Made by a program: the position numbers and the translations under genes. From assembly GCA_000708835.1 (NCBI GenBank), contig DF237077.1, forward strand, positions 1-64,000: a DNA stretch of 64,000 nt, read 5' to 3'. The notes under the pieces were generated by a model. The model searched no databases, was not told the origin of the DNA, and saw nothing but the letters and a program-made list of their open reading frames with translations. The stretch is from Klebsormidium nitens (Eukaryota; Streptophyta; Klebsormidiophyceae; Klebsormidiales; Klebsormidiaceae). Below, piece after piece: positions 47,327 to 58,958 of the stretch; the stretch's first letter is position 1, and every line of letters begins with the position of its first letter.

Positions 47327-50300
47327 TTAGGTCCGAGCTCCGCCCCACTCGAGAATTAATCTGTCCGGGGAGTCTTGCCAGCTTTCCGCGAATTTCTTCA
47401 TGTCGATCTGCACATGATAAAAGCAGTCCTCATGTAGTGGACCACACAGAATACTCTCGATAAGAAGATTCCACTCTGAGCATAGAGAGCGCGCCGCATG
47501 GCATCGAAGCATCTCACGTGGTCTGCACCACTCCGCTTGCTTTAAGAAGGACTTTTCATTCCTGCTCCTGAACGGTCATCGAATCTCAAAGGACCTGACT
47601 GCGAATCGACTGCAGTTCTCAACTGAGCGCATAAGTCACACTATCCTTTTGGTCGTGAAGTTTCATAATCCTGGTGCTTGGAGTTCACCTTGCGCCTCTG
47701 TTCCTGGAACCGCTGCTCCCGCTCCAAATACGCACGCTGCTTGTCGTCCGCCTGCGAACCTCCCAGGCCCCACACCTCCACGTCCTCCACTCTCGCTTCC
47801 ACGCCACCATAGCCCTGCAAGGTCATCGCAAACCGATTCGTTGAGAAGTATACGTCTCGGATTGACCCGTATCGATGGATTCTTTCTGTGCAGCGCCGGA
47901 CCTTGCCTAAAATCCTTGTGATCTCTTTCAATCAGAACTTCGGTAACAAACGGGATTTTGAAAGACCCGAGATCGCATTGTGCGAATCTTCACTTCCTCA
48001 ACGTGCCTGAGAAGGAGCCTGTCCTCGAACCTCGGCACCTTGAGTGCAAGTCCAACTCCATGACAATGCACTTCGCACGTAAGTAGAGAACAGTAACCCG
48101 GCTATCGACCGACTTGAGGACGCACGAATCTATTCGAGCACTGATTGCAGCTCGCGGGCCCTGGGGCGCATGCTATTTGTCTCTGAGCTCGACACAACGA
48201 TCGCCCTGAAGAGCCACTGCTCGTTAGATCCATAGATTGGATCCGAACACCGCCTGCCCGGTAAAGAACAGACGTCAAGCGCCAGGTAAACGGCCTCCCA
48301 GTTCGAACGCACTGACCAGGTCAGGCACAAGGGCACCCGGTTGAAAGGTCTTGTCGACTGCGTGGTGCCTGACGGTCACTTTCCCTGGGGTGGCGTTATC
48401 GTCCAGCCAGACCCGTTCCTTTCCGAGCGAGCCCCCAAGTCCCAAGCCTTCCGGTAGCGGGCTGGTCTGGTACCCCTGGCCTGCTACCTTCGCGTGACAA
48501 AAGACGACGTTGGATTCACGACCTGTGCAAAAAGAGAAAGGGGGGTACATTGATGGTGACGTCATGCTTCCGTCACGCTTTCGAGCAACTTCGAAGACAG
48601 ATACAAAGATCGAATCTCAAGGGATGCTCTGCGAGTGTAATAGACGCGTGCTATCGTGCGGCAGTGTGCGGAGGAGAATTAAGGAGCTTGAGGCTTGAGG
48701 AGTGCGTGAAGGACAGCATGTTTTCGAACACAGGACAAGCGGGTAGCGTCGAGGACACTAAGACAAAGTGCAGACTGGAACTCTGCGACCGAAAAAAGAA
48801 CGCCAACCTCTTTTTTGCACAGCCATCTAAGAAAAAGGCGACGCTCTCGTTGCCCTGAATCAGAGCCTCGAACCAAAATGGAAATTGCGCTTAACAACGG
48901 GTCATTCCGTGGAAGACGAGGGAAGTCGCTCGTCTTGGAAGTGCTTCGTGTAGATTTACTTTGTGGAACAAAAACGGCCAGGCGCGGAGTAATGTAGAAT
49001 GGTTCATCTGGCAGGACGGAATACCGCAAAATTCTGCTAGTCCAGGAACGGAATAGGATAACCAGGACAAGGATTTTACCGGTCGCTCGAAAGACCTTGA
49101 AGGTCGGCTTGAGGGCGAAGAGGCAGCTGCTGGACGATCCAAAGAAGTCTCTCCGGTTGGCCAGGCCGTCCGGGAGCAGGGCTGCAATGCTCCAGCCTTC
49201 GCCACTGCAAATCAGTGTCAAAGCGTATGTGAGAAACAGTCCCTAATACGGTTAAGGCCACCAACGTCAGCTTTTGCTTGGACAAGAGGAAGCAACCTAT
49301 CATACGCCGGTGACTTTGCGAAGCCTTGCCCGTTGTGGACACCAGAGAGATTGTGGAGTACTTTGGGTGATTAAAAAACGCTTTAGGTACACAGCTTCAA
49401 GTCGGTGCCATGGTCGGACACTCGCCCCGGAAGCAAACAGTAGTGTCAGCTGAAGGGTTGCAACTTGCAGGCCTGCCAAAAGAAGTCTTGCAATAGAAAA
49501 GACTTACAACTTCACCATAACAGTTGGCATAAGGATGGAGTATTGCTTTGGTTGAGCGGTCAGTCTAACGAAGAGTCTAGGCATAGAAGGTTAACGAGCG
49601 TAGCGTTTGTAAAACAGGGTATGCTAATCACCCTTTCAACTTCGAACGGCTGAAACGATTCTCAGTGGCCCCTAGAAGGATATGCAGAGACAACCTTACC
49701 CCGCAAAAGGGCGCGCTGCAATGATGACAAGAACAGTGCCAGTATAACCTTCCACACGGCTCATGAACCGGTTCATGCCCCGCCCGTTCTCAGAGGACCT
49801 GTACAACAAGTGAGTGGAGTTTTTGACCGATTATCTCGCACCATCATCGGAGGGGTATGAGATTGATTCCATTTTTACAAGATTGGGCTTCCGGCATCTG
49901 AAGATACGCTTGAGCTTCTCAACCGAAAATGCTCTCAAGCTTCAAGAGCATCACTACTTAGAGATATCTACATAGAACGTTCATATGGCTTCTCAAAAGG
50001 GCCAACTGGCGTCATCGGACAGACTGAGATAGATGCAGAGACGTTTATCCCCTCATGTAATCCAGCAGGGAGAATCTCTTCCTGTTGGTCAAGAGTCGAG
50101 CCAACATACGTATCCAAGCAGCAATTTCCTCACAAAGTCCTACCTGTACAGAAGGCGTGGGTGTCCTATCAGCCTCGTCAGGTCTCCTCCGCCGCAACCC
50201 AGGTCAATCAGCCGTGGCCCTACACCCCACTTTGCAGTCCCGGAAGTGAGCGCTTGCCCCATGCTCCATGCCACTGCGGGTGTCAGCATACCCGATTTCC

Positions 50301-51658
50301 AACCCCCACCCTCATCTCCTTCTGAGTCTTTCTGCAGCCCGCTGTCACCTCCAGGCTCCGACGAGCTCTCATTGCCAGCTTTCACATCCTGTTCTGCCCC
50401 TTTATTTTGTTCATCACTGCTTCCTCTTTCACTGAGAAAGCTTTGGCACTTGCACATAAGGAAAGCCTCCAAGATATTTGACAGGCCCGGCACTGTGGCA
50501 ACAGCCCAGCTGACTAGCTGCTCTGCCGTTAGCGTGCTCTCCTTTTCTGGTGAAGCACTGGCAGACTCCCACGCGCCGTTTACTAACGCACGAACATCTG
50601 GCCACTGAATGCTTGCTGAAGGACCATCGCCCCTTTCTGGAGCTTTCCCCTTGGGCCCTGCTCCTTGTCCCCTGTTCCAAGCTGTCAGGTACCATGATGC
50701 CAAAAGGATGCCCTCCAGGCGCTCCCTGGAGATCTTTTCACTTGCGTGAATTGCACTAGATACTTCGCTGGGGGCTGAAGTGCTAGCTGTACCACCTGAC
50801 TGAACCCTCTCTTCCCGCCACTGTTTCCCCTCCCCAGCTTCGCTTCCAAGAAAGGTCCGTATGAAAAGATCAATCTGCTCTTTCTTGCTGCCCAATCTTC
50901 CGCTCTGCGCTACTCCTCCCAAGAACACGGCATAGGTCACTCCGTCTGGGGCGTTCCCAAAGACTTCAGTACAGAGCTGCGCGTTGAGGGATTCCAGCGC
51001 ATGCTGCAGTGCTGTCGGACACTCCTCTGGTATGTGGAGATCAAAGGTGGCCTGCAATGATGGGAAGGTAAACTGACATGAGCTCCATTTGAAGACAGCG
51101 ATGGCAGCCAAAATTTTTTGAGTGCTTGAAAGACCGGGTGACTGACCTGACCTCCTGTCTCACGACCTGATTTCTGCATTGTGGTGGTAGCACATTCCCA
51201 CTTTTCCTGGCAACATTTGACCTCCTTTTTCCAAGTTTGCATGTTGAGGTCCAGCCCAATCAATCTGTACGAACATAGCGAACACTAACTTCCTGTCAGA
51301 ATCGATTCCTCTAGCTTCCCATAAGCACAATGATCTTGCTTCCTTCACTTGATTGATTGAAGATGGAATTGCGTTAGACATACAAGGCATGCTATCACAG
51401 TCATCAAAAGCTGGCGGGGCCAGCTTGCTGGTCTATGCACACTGATGGCAGCAAGTCAGCAGAGCTCACCTTTAGATCTGCATGCATGACCGGTCTTGCA
51501 CTGCCGCTGCCACTGGTCGCTCCTGAGCGTTTTTCTGAAAGGATTTTGAATGCTGACTGCAAATGCACAAGGTCTCCACTGGATTGAAAGAGAGCCTCCA
51601 GCTTGGCTCTCTCCGCATCCCCCGGGCTGGCATGCTGTTGGGAGGCCTGATTGCCCAT
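47327..51658 (-). CDS. TLDc domain protein with myristoylation-type N-terminus
   Basis: Seven exons close in phase: 51470-51658, 50144-51051, 49700-49798, 49080-49204, 48317-48522, 47689-47814, 47327-47407, giving 577 aa. The start MGNQASQQ fits an N-myristoylation signal (Gly2, Ser6). Residues 64-366 are mostly helical with a polar, low-complexity stretch (SSSEPGGDSG region). In plant TLDc proteins this part holds EF-hand-like helices, but I see no intact calcium loop. The TLDc domain spans about 355-577: RLLYRSSENGRGMNRFM, GTVLVIIAARPFAGGEGWSIAALL, FFGSSSSCLFALKPTFKVFRATG, GLGLGGSLGKERVWLDD, then VEDVEVWGLGG, the classic end of the domain. The product ends in a basic, coiled-coil-like tail (YLEREQRFQEQRRK). 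TLDc proteins are linked to oxidative-stress resistance and, in other eukaryotes, to regulation of the V-ATPase; that is family knowledge and untested here. Confidence 0.88.
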
Positions 51659-51798
51659 TGCTCGGATGTTTATGCAATGCAGCTTAGCAGCTTAGACGCC
51701 ACTGGGGAATTTCTTCTGCCGAATCTCTGAGGGCTGGGCAGACTGAGACAGCGAGAAGCCTGGCTTGGCAGTCCATCTTGTGCGCGCCGCCCCGCGGC

Positions 51799-51894
51799 CG
51801 TCACGGTCACGTCGGTCACGTCGCGCCGCGGCGAAAAGCTCTGCAGGCCTGAAATGCCGGCAGGGTTTTGGGGGGTTTGGTCTACGTGACGTGG
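51799..51894. promoter_or_regulatory. ACGT-rich promoter block of the TLDc gene
   Basis: (G)TCACG occurs three times between 51801 and 51820, and CTACGTGACGTGG at 51882-51894 combines a G-box-like ACGTG with a TGACG site, about 140-240 bases upstream of the start codon at 51658. These are typical bZIP-binding cores in plants. Assignment is by motif only. Confidence 0.35.
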
Positions 51895-52884
51895 TTTACG
51901 CGCGGACGGTACACGGCCCCGCGGCCGCGACCATTGACAGCTAGCGGCCGGGCCGCGCTGCTGACGTACAGATCCAGCGCTAATGAAAGCCCGCCACTGG
52001 CTTGAACGTGGCTGGTCGCTGAAAAGTTGTTAAAAAGGCCGCACTTGTCTTGCAAGGTATATGCCAATCCTTCGTTTCAGGTCGACGGATGAGCTCCTGG
52101 GAGAAGCTTTTGATGTCTCAATTCACACCCGGGCCTTCTTCAAGGCTCGTTTCTTTGCTGGTGTCCTGAGGAGAAATGAACAACTGCTGCTGAAATGGCC
52201 GTCGGTTCGGGTTTGGAACTCTATCCTAGTCCAAACATAGGGTTTTCGCAGATTGAGGCGCGGTCGACTAAGGCCAGCTGGCCCCAACGCGCCAGGAGTA
52301 TTCTCAAAGCCACTGAAAAATAAGCTGAACTTCCAATCTTCTTCCAATGGACAAGTCTGTGAGCTATGCGGCTCCCATCATGAGTTCTTGTGAATGTTGA
52401 AAAGGAAGGACAGTCTCAGGACAAGATGGCAGATGCGCTTACTCAGATATTCAAGTCGTTTCTCGAAAGCTCCTATCAGAATCAGCGATGCTGCCCTCTT
52501 TTCAGAGCCGCTTCCGTTGCAGTTTTTGAAGTCAACGCGTTGACGGCCGTCTTCGTCCATGCAAACGTGCGAAGCAGCTCATTCCGGAATCTGGTTCCAT
52601 TATGGATCTACAAACAGCACTGGACCCTCGCGTCGAGAAATGAACGCCTTCCTGTTCAGCAACATCCGTTTCTAGCTGGGCCTTCACGATAACTTCCGGG
52701 TCTCGATCGTCCCTTAGTCGCTAAAGCAGAGAAAGCAATCCGTACCCAGTTCTGATGCTTCTTGAAGCTTGCAAGTTTCCACCCACTCTAGTTCTGCGGC
52801 CGTTTGGGCATCACGTTTCCCAATAAGTCACTTTCCATAAGTCCTGAATACATGTTGAGTTAGATGTATGTTGAGTTGAATATA

Positions 52885-52986
52885 TTCCCCGGGCACAAAC
52901 AAACTAAAAACCTGAACCCAAAATTCCACATGCTCCGCACCCGTACCCACCCTGAACCCTCAAACCAACCCCCCGTTCCCCGGGCA
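52885..52986 (+). repeat. Dispersed repeat, copy C, bounded by an 11-bp direct repeat
   Basis: The copy has the head AAAAACCTGAACCCAAAATT, the core TGCTCCGCACCCGTACCCAC and the tail CCTGAACCCTCAAACC. It is flanked at both ends by the identical 11-mer TTCCCCGGGCA (52885-52895 and 52976-52986). The direct repeat could be a target-site duplication, or the two could be internal motifs. Confidence 0.65.
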
Positions 52987-53468
52987 TGAGTTTTCACAAC
53001 ATAACCGTAACTCAACATAATATCGAGAATACTGTCACTTACAACCATCTCCGCTGTCCGTTCCTTGACGTTCTCTCTGGCTTTCCCTCGTTCTTTTCTG
53101 CCGACTTTTTGTCAATCGGAAACCTTCGCTTTCTCCGCTCTCTAGATTCTCGTTTCTCGCCAAATCCTGACTCAGACAATCCTACCCTCGCAGCTCCGTT
53201 ATGCGATGCGATTGAACTCTGGCTCACCATAAACCTTCCAGATGTCCCCTTCGAGCACTGGTTCGGTACCATCATCTGAATCGAAGTTCAGCAACTGTAG
53301 CACTTTTCATTTAAACTTATGTTTGGACTCATGCTCAAACCGTCGTCCGAAGTCTGCGTTTGCTGTGCCGAATCACTTCTCTGCAGTGCTCCTTTGTAGA
53401 CTTGGTTCGGAACAATTACGCTGGACGTTTCTCAAGTGTCGAGCTTCCGGTTGCAATGATCCAAGCAG

Positions 53469-53737
53469 TTGCAGCGACAAAAGCGGGTCGAAGCGCGGAG
53501 CGGAAGTGCACGAGATGGAACTGACGGCGAACGCAATGAAGGACCATTTGCACGCGCTGACGGCAGCGATCAGCCGGATTGGATCCGTTGTGACGTCATC
53601 CAGAAGCTAAGGCTGAGGAGAAGGAGTCGGAATCGTCGAGAGCAGATGGAAAAGGACAGGAGGAACTCGGAGGGAACGAAGGAAGGAAGGGAGGGAAGAA
53701 CAGCGGATACGGGCCGCGGTGACGATGGGAGTGATCT
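53469..53737 (+). CDS. Candidate exon of an unassigned gene
   Basis: A CAG acceptor ends at 53468 and a strong GTAAGT donor follows 53737. One frame stays open across all 89 codons and encodes a very charged, Arg/Glu/Gly-rich stretch (REQMEKDRRNSEGTKEG). A second frame is open and GC-ending for the first half only. No domain is visible and I could not find phase-compatible partner exons. Confidence 0.25.
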
Positions 53738-54829
53738 GTAAGTGGAGCTGAGTTTGGTGACTTTCCCTTAAACGGAGTTAGAGTCCTTGGAATTTATAAA
53801 TGCTCTCAGAAAGGTCAGGTTTGCGGTGGTGTAATGGAGAACGGGATTAAGGGTTATTGGAGACTTTCGTTCTCTTCGAAGAGCTGTGGTCAAAGTCCCC
53901 CAGAGACGGGTCTGGACTGCGCAGCAAAGTCTACTTTACAGTTCGCCTTGGCGTTCCCTTTTGAGGAAGCTAAGTCAATGCAAATGCAGCTTCTCATCCA
54001 GAAAGATAGTGTGATGGCGTCTCCTCGCGCCGGCAAATTAAAAGCGGATCTGCACCGTGCAGAAATCTACATTTGCGAGACCCACGAGAAAGCGACTTCG
54101 CGGGCTCACGAAGCGTCCACGCGGCGCGTCGCGCCGATACGCAAGCTTTGCGCGCAGAACAAGGGTTGCGCGACCGCAGCCCTTCGCGAGAAGCCTGGTT
54201 TGCACGACGTCTTCCAAGTGGGGCCGCAGGAAGAGCGTCGCCCATGCATAGCGCGGCCATTTGGCATCGTGGGCCCAGATAAGAAGGACGAGCGAAGTAT
54301 AAAGGAGTCGTCCTCGGCGAGCACAAGTTGCGGTCCTCCTCTTTGAAGGAGAGCCGCCCGCGTCCGCCGGCACGGCGAGCGGCCGACGCCATTCCGGAAT
54401 ACCTGCGAGCCAAGTCGGGACTGCGACTCGTTGCTGCAGGTCGGCACGCGATTGTCGCTCTCGTCAGCCAAGTACAGACGCTGGTTTTTCTGCACGTCTA
54501 AGGTAGACCGGTCTGTCTACTTCAACCCGTGGCTTATCCACCCGTTCCGGGGCGCTCGAGTGGTGACTCTAGTGGTCTTGCTTTTCTAAGGTGTCAACCA
54601 GGAGGTTGAATATGCATACATTTTCGCCTCTGGTTTCTGATCAACCAGCGGAGCCTCACATTCCGGAAAGCTTTGCACCTATTCTTGGACTGTGGGAAAT
54701 CTGGGTCAAAGACTTGAAAGGTTGTTCGATAAAGGCTGGTACACATTGACGGCATCCGATGGGGACGGAGAGCATCGATCAGGATCAGCGGCAGCAGAGC
54801 AGCCACGTGTCGACCGGGGTTAGGCGCAG
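53738..54829. other. GC-rich patch with conflicting open frames
   Basis: Between about 54030 and 54480 several frames on both strands are open and GC-ending. Minus-strand candidates include an exon-like stretch near 54405-54498 with a GTGCAG acceptor and CAG|GTATTC donor. No frame shows a recognisable domain, and I could not choose a strand. Confidence 0.35.
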
Positions 54830-55047
54830 ATAAGACGGAGAAGGTGCGTGTCTCTCTCGTGGTGGATATGCGGCTGGCGGCCCGAGGCAAGCTGGGAGCC
54901 TCTAAAGGGTTCCCCAGAGAGGATCTGCTGAGGGTTGCGCTGGAGAGTGCGCTGATGCGGAAGCTGGCGCAGCGCGCAAAGCTGCGCGAGATGCTTGCGG
55001 AAGCGAATGGCCAAGCGGCGTACGGTGTTGATAGGTTCCGGGGCTGA
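54830..55047 (+). CDS. Candidate terminal exon of an unassigned gene
   Basis: A GCGCAG acceptor lies just upstream. The frame runs with GC-ending codons to a TGA at 55047 and encodes a basic, helical, Ala/Leu-rich tail (RVALESALMRKLAQRAKL, REMLAEANGQAAYGVD). It looks coding but has no recognisable family, and its upstream exons are unresolved. Confidence 0.35.
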
Positions 55048-56007
55048 AGAAATTTTCCAGACGGAAAACGAGGAGGAAGATTGGTTATTAGAAAGACGAA
55101 GTACAAAGGGGCTGACGTTTTGCGTGACGATGAAAGGATACACAAAGCAGTGCGTTACGACTACGAGGGAGCAGATACTAAATTGGAAAATAGAGCGGTC
55201 ACTGAGTCGGCGGAAAGTGCAGGCGAGCCGGAGAGTAATTAAAGTGACGTGCAGAGCCCGATGATGGAGGACTGTGCACCATATGTTTTGGATTGAACCT
55301 GCTCGTTGGAGCAAGTATAGTCTCTCGTCATCACACATGTGCATCCCACGATTCTCATGTCGTCATGACTGTTGCTGGCATCCCACTCCTGCCTTTGCTG
55401 AGAACGGATTGTACACCTCCTTCGGACCCACGTCAGTTTCTCTTCACGAGATCGTAAGAAAAACCGACGCAATGATATCATGATCAATAGCTAAGGCTTG
55501 GACAGCAGTGGTGCAACTGATGCGTTGATATGTTGATACCCCGATATTCTGGTGATGGTGGCAGTTTACAGAGTATACCAAACTCTCCACTTTGAATCCG
55601 CAGATTGGAGTTCACCGGTTGCACAGAGTCCAGACACATGAACATGGGAGATAATAAAACACAAGGCCTCTAGAGGGGCATCACTCTGCATTATTGCCAA
55701 TTCATGTCCTTATCATGGCATGGAATTGAACCTGCCGCGCTTCCGTGTCAATGAAGTGACGAGCCGCGCTTCCGTGTCAATGAAGTGACGAACTGGACCA
55801 CTGGTCGCAATACGTGTAGGGCCACGGCCTTTATCGACTCAAAATTGGTCCGATTCAATGTGAATCCGAATCTTTTGTTGGGACGTTGCTCAGTTCTCTT
55901 CTCCTATTTTCAATCTCTGATTTGTATTACATTGCGGGCTGATCGCGAGCGTGCCTAGAGTAATCTCTCTTCCGGCTCTTACATCACTGTCAAAGCTGCG
56001 GCGCGGC
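55048..56007. other. Gene-free region before the tectonin gene 3' end
   Basis: Only short frames. It contains the perfect 29-bp tandem duplication at 55734-55791. The nearest upstream stop is that of the candidate exon at 54830-55047. Confidence 0.4.
55734..55791 (+). repeat. Perfect 29-bp tandem duplication
   Basis: The unit beginning GCCGCGCTTCCGTGTC and ending AAGTGACGA is present twice with no mismatch and no spacer (55734-55762, 55763-55791). Perfect identity suggests a recent event. Confidence 0.8.
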
Positions 56008-58958
56008 TTAGGGGTGCGTGATGGTGTATTTCCAGATGCTGTCCTCGTGACTGGTTCCCCAGACTGAGTCGTAGCCGGAGTCGATGTTCCGGAGGCGGCC
56101 CTCCTTGGGGTCCCTGTGCCAGGCACCATCCTTGGAGTCGCTCAGCACCCAGCGGTAGATGACGTCGTTGGTGTCGACAGCCCACACGCCCATGACGCCA
56201 GTCGTCACCTGTAATATGTTTCGCGCGTGGGTGTCAAGTGAGGAATCGGAGCTTACAGAGCACCCGTAAATGGGCCCATACAAACCAGATACAAGGTCTT
56301 GTCGGACCTTTATCCTCTCTTCAAGTCGGACCTTTCGCAGTAAGAGCAGAAATAGGCAGAGGATGGCAGCAACGAGCGATTTCCTAGGCACACGGAAGGT
56401 TGTACGACTTTCACGCGACAGGCGCATGCGTATTCTGCCAAGTTTTACCCTCGAGGTGGGTGGAAGAATCAGAAGAGAAAGAATGGTTCGTGAAGATTTG
56501 GTCGACCCTCAACTTTCATTGTCGACCCATTACGTCGTTTGTCACAGGTTGGGCGAGCTCAACTCTCATTGTCAACCCATATTCCGCTCTATCCAGAACG
56601 AAAACTTCTAGCATTCATTAAAGAACGGGTCTCCAAACAAACAACCTAATGCCGGCAAAGAATATCGAGAAACGCTGAGAGAAGGGGACATACGGTGAGA
56701 TGAGATGAGAGTGTCTTACGTGCTTGATGATGTCCTGGCCACCAGGCCCGGGGACGTACACAAACTCGTTGTCAACGCGGCGGAAAACTTGCTTGGTGGC
56801 GTTGACACCCCACACGTCGCCAAAGTCGTTGGTGTCAATCTGCGCCAGCCTTCCGGGGACGACGTCCCAAAGTCCGGTGTCTGTGACTGGCTCTGCACAA
56901 ATTCCGATGATTCCGTTGATTTTGTGCATCATGGGCGGAAATCCACACTCATACCTGACGACAGTGCGCAGTCAAGCAGCGAAAGCTGTTTCGCGCTTGT
57001 GCAAGCGCTGCTAAAAGTCTTCAGTGAATACCAGTACGTTTGCAGTCGTACGTTCCTGAGTCGCTCGACTTCAAAACAGAAAATGTCACTGACTCGCCTG
57101 ACAATAACACATCCTGAAACCTTTGGATTGCGGAGGTGGAGATCCATTTCCGGAGCTGTTTGAGCTACTGCATGAGCAAGTGGGCTTTTGAAGCTATTTG
57201 GAAAAGCGAACTTGGAGATTCAGCTCCTTTAGGCACTTGACGGCGATTCAAGTTGCCAATCAAACCAAGTCGATTGGTCACAGGAGGCACTGCTTTTGAA
57301 GAGTGACAGCACGGTGCTTACTGTTGTTTCTCTTCCAGATCTGATCGTCCGCGCTGACACCCCACACCTCCTTCCCGGAGGCCACGTGCTTCAGCTTGCC
57401 AGCGACATTCTTCCACGTGGTCCCATCCCTGCAAATAGACAGCTAGATCAGTTGGCGAAGCTAAATGGTTCACCTGGTCATAGCTTCCCTGCAGAACCTG
57501 ACTCGAAATACCAGCTTGCACTATTGTCTGCAAAGACGTGTGCAACAAGGTTGCAACACCGGTGCAGTGTGCAATTGGCTTTTACCAGAAGGACCCGAAT
57601 CAATCTCAAGGAGCCAGACTGCCAAACCCTGGCGCCGTAGGGATCACTCACATGCAAGCGCAAAAGAATTCACGATTTAAGGTGATTAGTGTGTAAAAGT
57701 CCATCAAAACGAGTTACCATCGCTTCTGCAGATATGAACACAGGTTGGAACGTTTTTCGACAGGCAGCCCTCATGCACAAGCTTACAGAGATCCCCCAGA
57801 GATCAATTCTATAAGTGCTCCGAGTCTATCTAATGTTGCAGAGTCACGACATCTCACCAGTGCCAGACATCGTCGCTGGGGCTTACGCCCCAGTGGCCCT
57901 TGGCTCCGGTGGAGATCTGCTTCAACTTTCCTGTCGACTGGACTGCCCAATTGTTGTTCGTCCAGTGGTAGATATCATTCGTGACGGTTGTGCCAATAAG
58001 CGCACCCCCGTCCCCAATGCTGATAGTCCGGAGCTTCCCAGGGACGTTCTTCCACTCGACGGCGGCGGTCACAACGGAAGACTGCAGTAAGAGGAGGAAG
58101 GGCTGCTGTTGGATCGGGGGCTTGGACTTGCAGCGCATACTGAAGTTGTGGAAAACTTTTTGCATGCTCAATTGGTCATAGCCAGGTCGGGCGTAGGATG
58201 AAGAATGAAGGAGTCATAGCAAGTTGCTACCCCCGTCTGATGGAGTAAGTGGCATAGGTAAGCTTACAGAGGGGAGAGGTTTGCTGATTGATATTGAACA
58301 AAAATGCAGAAGATGCATCAGCTGATCCAAAGACAACAGACGATGAGAGAGCACTTCCAAAGAAGTCATTGAGGCCAAGGCTTCCCGAACCATCAGGAAA
58401 CGATTGGGGATCAGCTGATCTCAACGTGACCACAGGGATTGCGTTAGGTCCTTAAGTGATAGCTACGTCACCTTCTCAAACATGAGAGAGTTGAGCAAAA
58501 CCAGATTCCAGATCTAAAGCTGGGAATATATCTATGTGCTGACAATCACTTCATGAGAGCTGAGAGCAGTACTCAGGTGCACACCTTGACACAAACATGC
58601 AGTTGACATATGACTGTTGCTGTCTTCGTCAGCTCTGAATGACCCAACTAATCTGGGTAGTCCCTCAGAGGGAAGCGTTCCTCAAAAGTCAAATACAACG
58701 ATCTTGTCTTGAACAGCTGCAGATCTCACGCTGACAGATATAAAGCATGAGGATCACGTCAGCACCAGCATTAAAAGTTCGGTGACTTACCCTGGCCTTC
58801 AGCTGTTGTGCGGGCGCCTTGGGAGCAGCCAGCTTGCGGCCAAAGATGGGGGACGCAAGCTGCAGGGGGGTAGACTTGGCGCCGAAAGCGCTGGGGGATT
58901 CGGAGAGCATCTGGCTGCTGAGCGCAGCCCGGGTGGTCAGAGCTGCAGAGGAAGCCAT
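56008..58958 (-). CDS. Tectonin-type six-bladed propeller protein with plastid-like transit peptide
   Basis: Five exons close in phase: 58791-58958, 57858-58081, 57322-57428, 56720-56892, 56008-56208, giving 290 aa. Residues 1 to about 63 (MASSAALTTRAALSSQM..., then LAAPKAPAQQLKAR and SSVVTAA) are Ser/Ala/Thr-rich, have basic residues and nearly no acids, like a chloroplast transit peptide. The rest is six tectonin (TECPR) repeats with the W-x-x-V-x-G-x-L-x-x-I-x-x-G ... VWGV-x-x-x-D-x-I-(Y/W)-x-W pattern. They start near VEWKNVPGKL, WAVQSTGKLKQIS, TTWKNVAGKLKHVA, LWDVVPGRLAQID, FVYVPGPGGQDI and AWHRDPKEGRLRNI. Six repeats make one complete propeller. Characterised tectonins bind bacterial lipopolysaccharide or O-methylated glycans, so a lectin-like role is likely, but the ligand and plastid location are inferences. 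Several introns fall at repeat boundaries. The ATG at 58958 was preferred to one four codons upstream because the sequence after it is the better transit peptide. Confidence 0.87.

Larger units (their letters stand above)
51659..53468. other. Upstream region of the TLDc gene, no firm gene
   Basis: GC-rich, ACG-rich promoter-like sequence (51780-51960) is followed by ordinary sequence containing one copy of the dispersed repeat (52885-52986). Open frames at 52390-52692 and 53039-53275 have no recognisable domain and no consistent splice sites. Confidence 0.45.

Noticed and set aside
54594-55145. Minus-strand 183-codon frame
   Set aside because: It is the shadow of the plus-strand frame at 54830-55047, which has the more natural codon use and a terminal stop.
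58227-58433. Open frame in the first tectonin intron, a possible cassette exon
   Set aside because: A donor (CTCT|GTAAGC) is present but there is no convincing acceptor. The flanking exons join without it.
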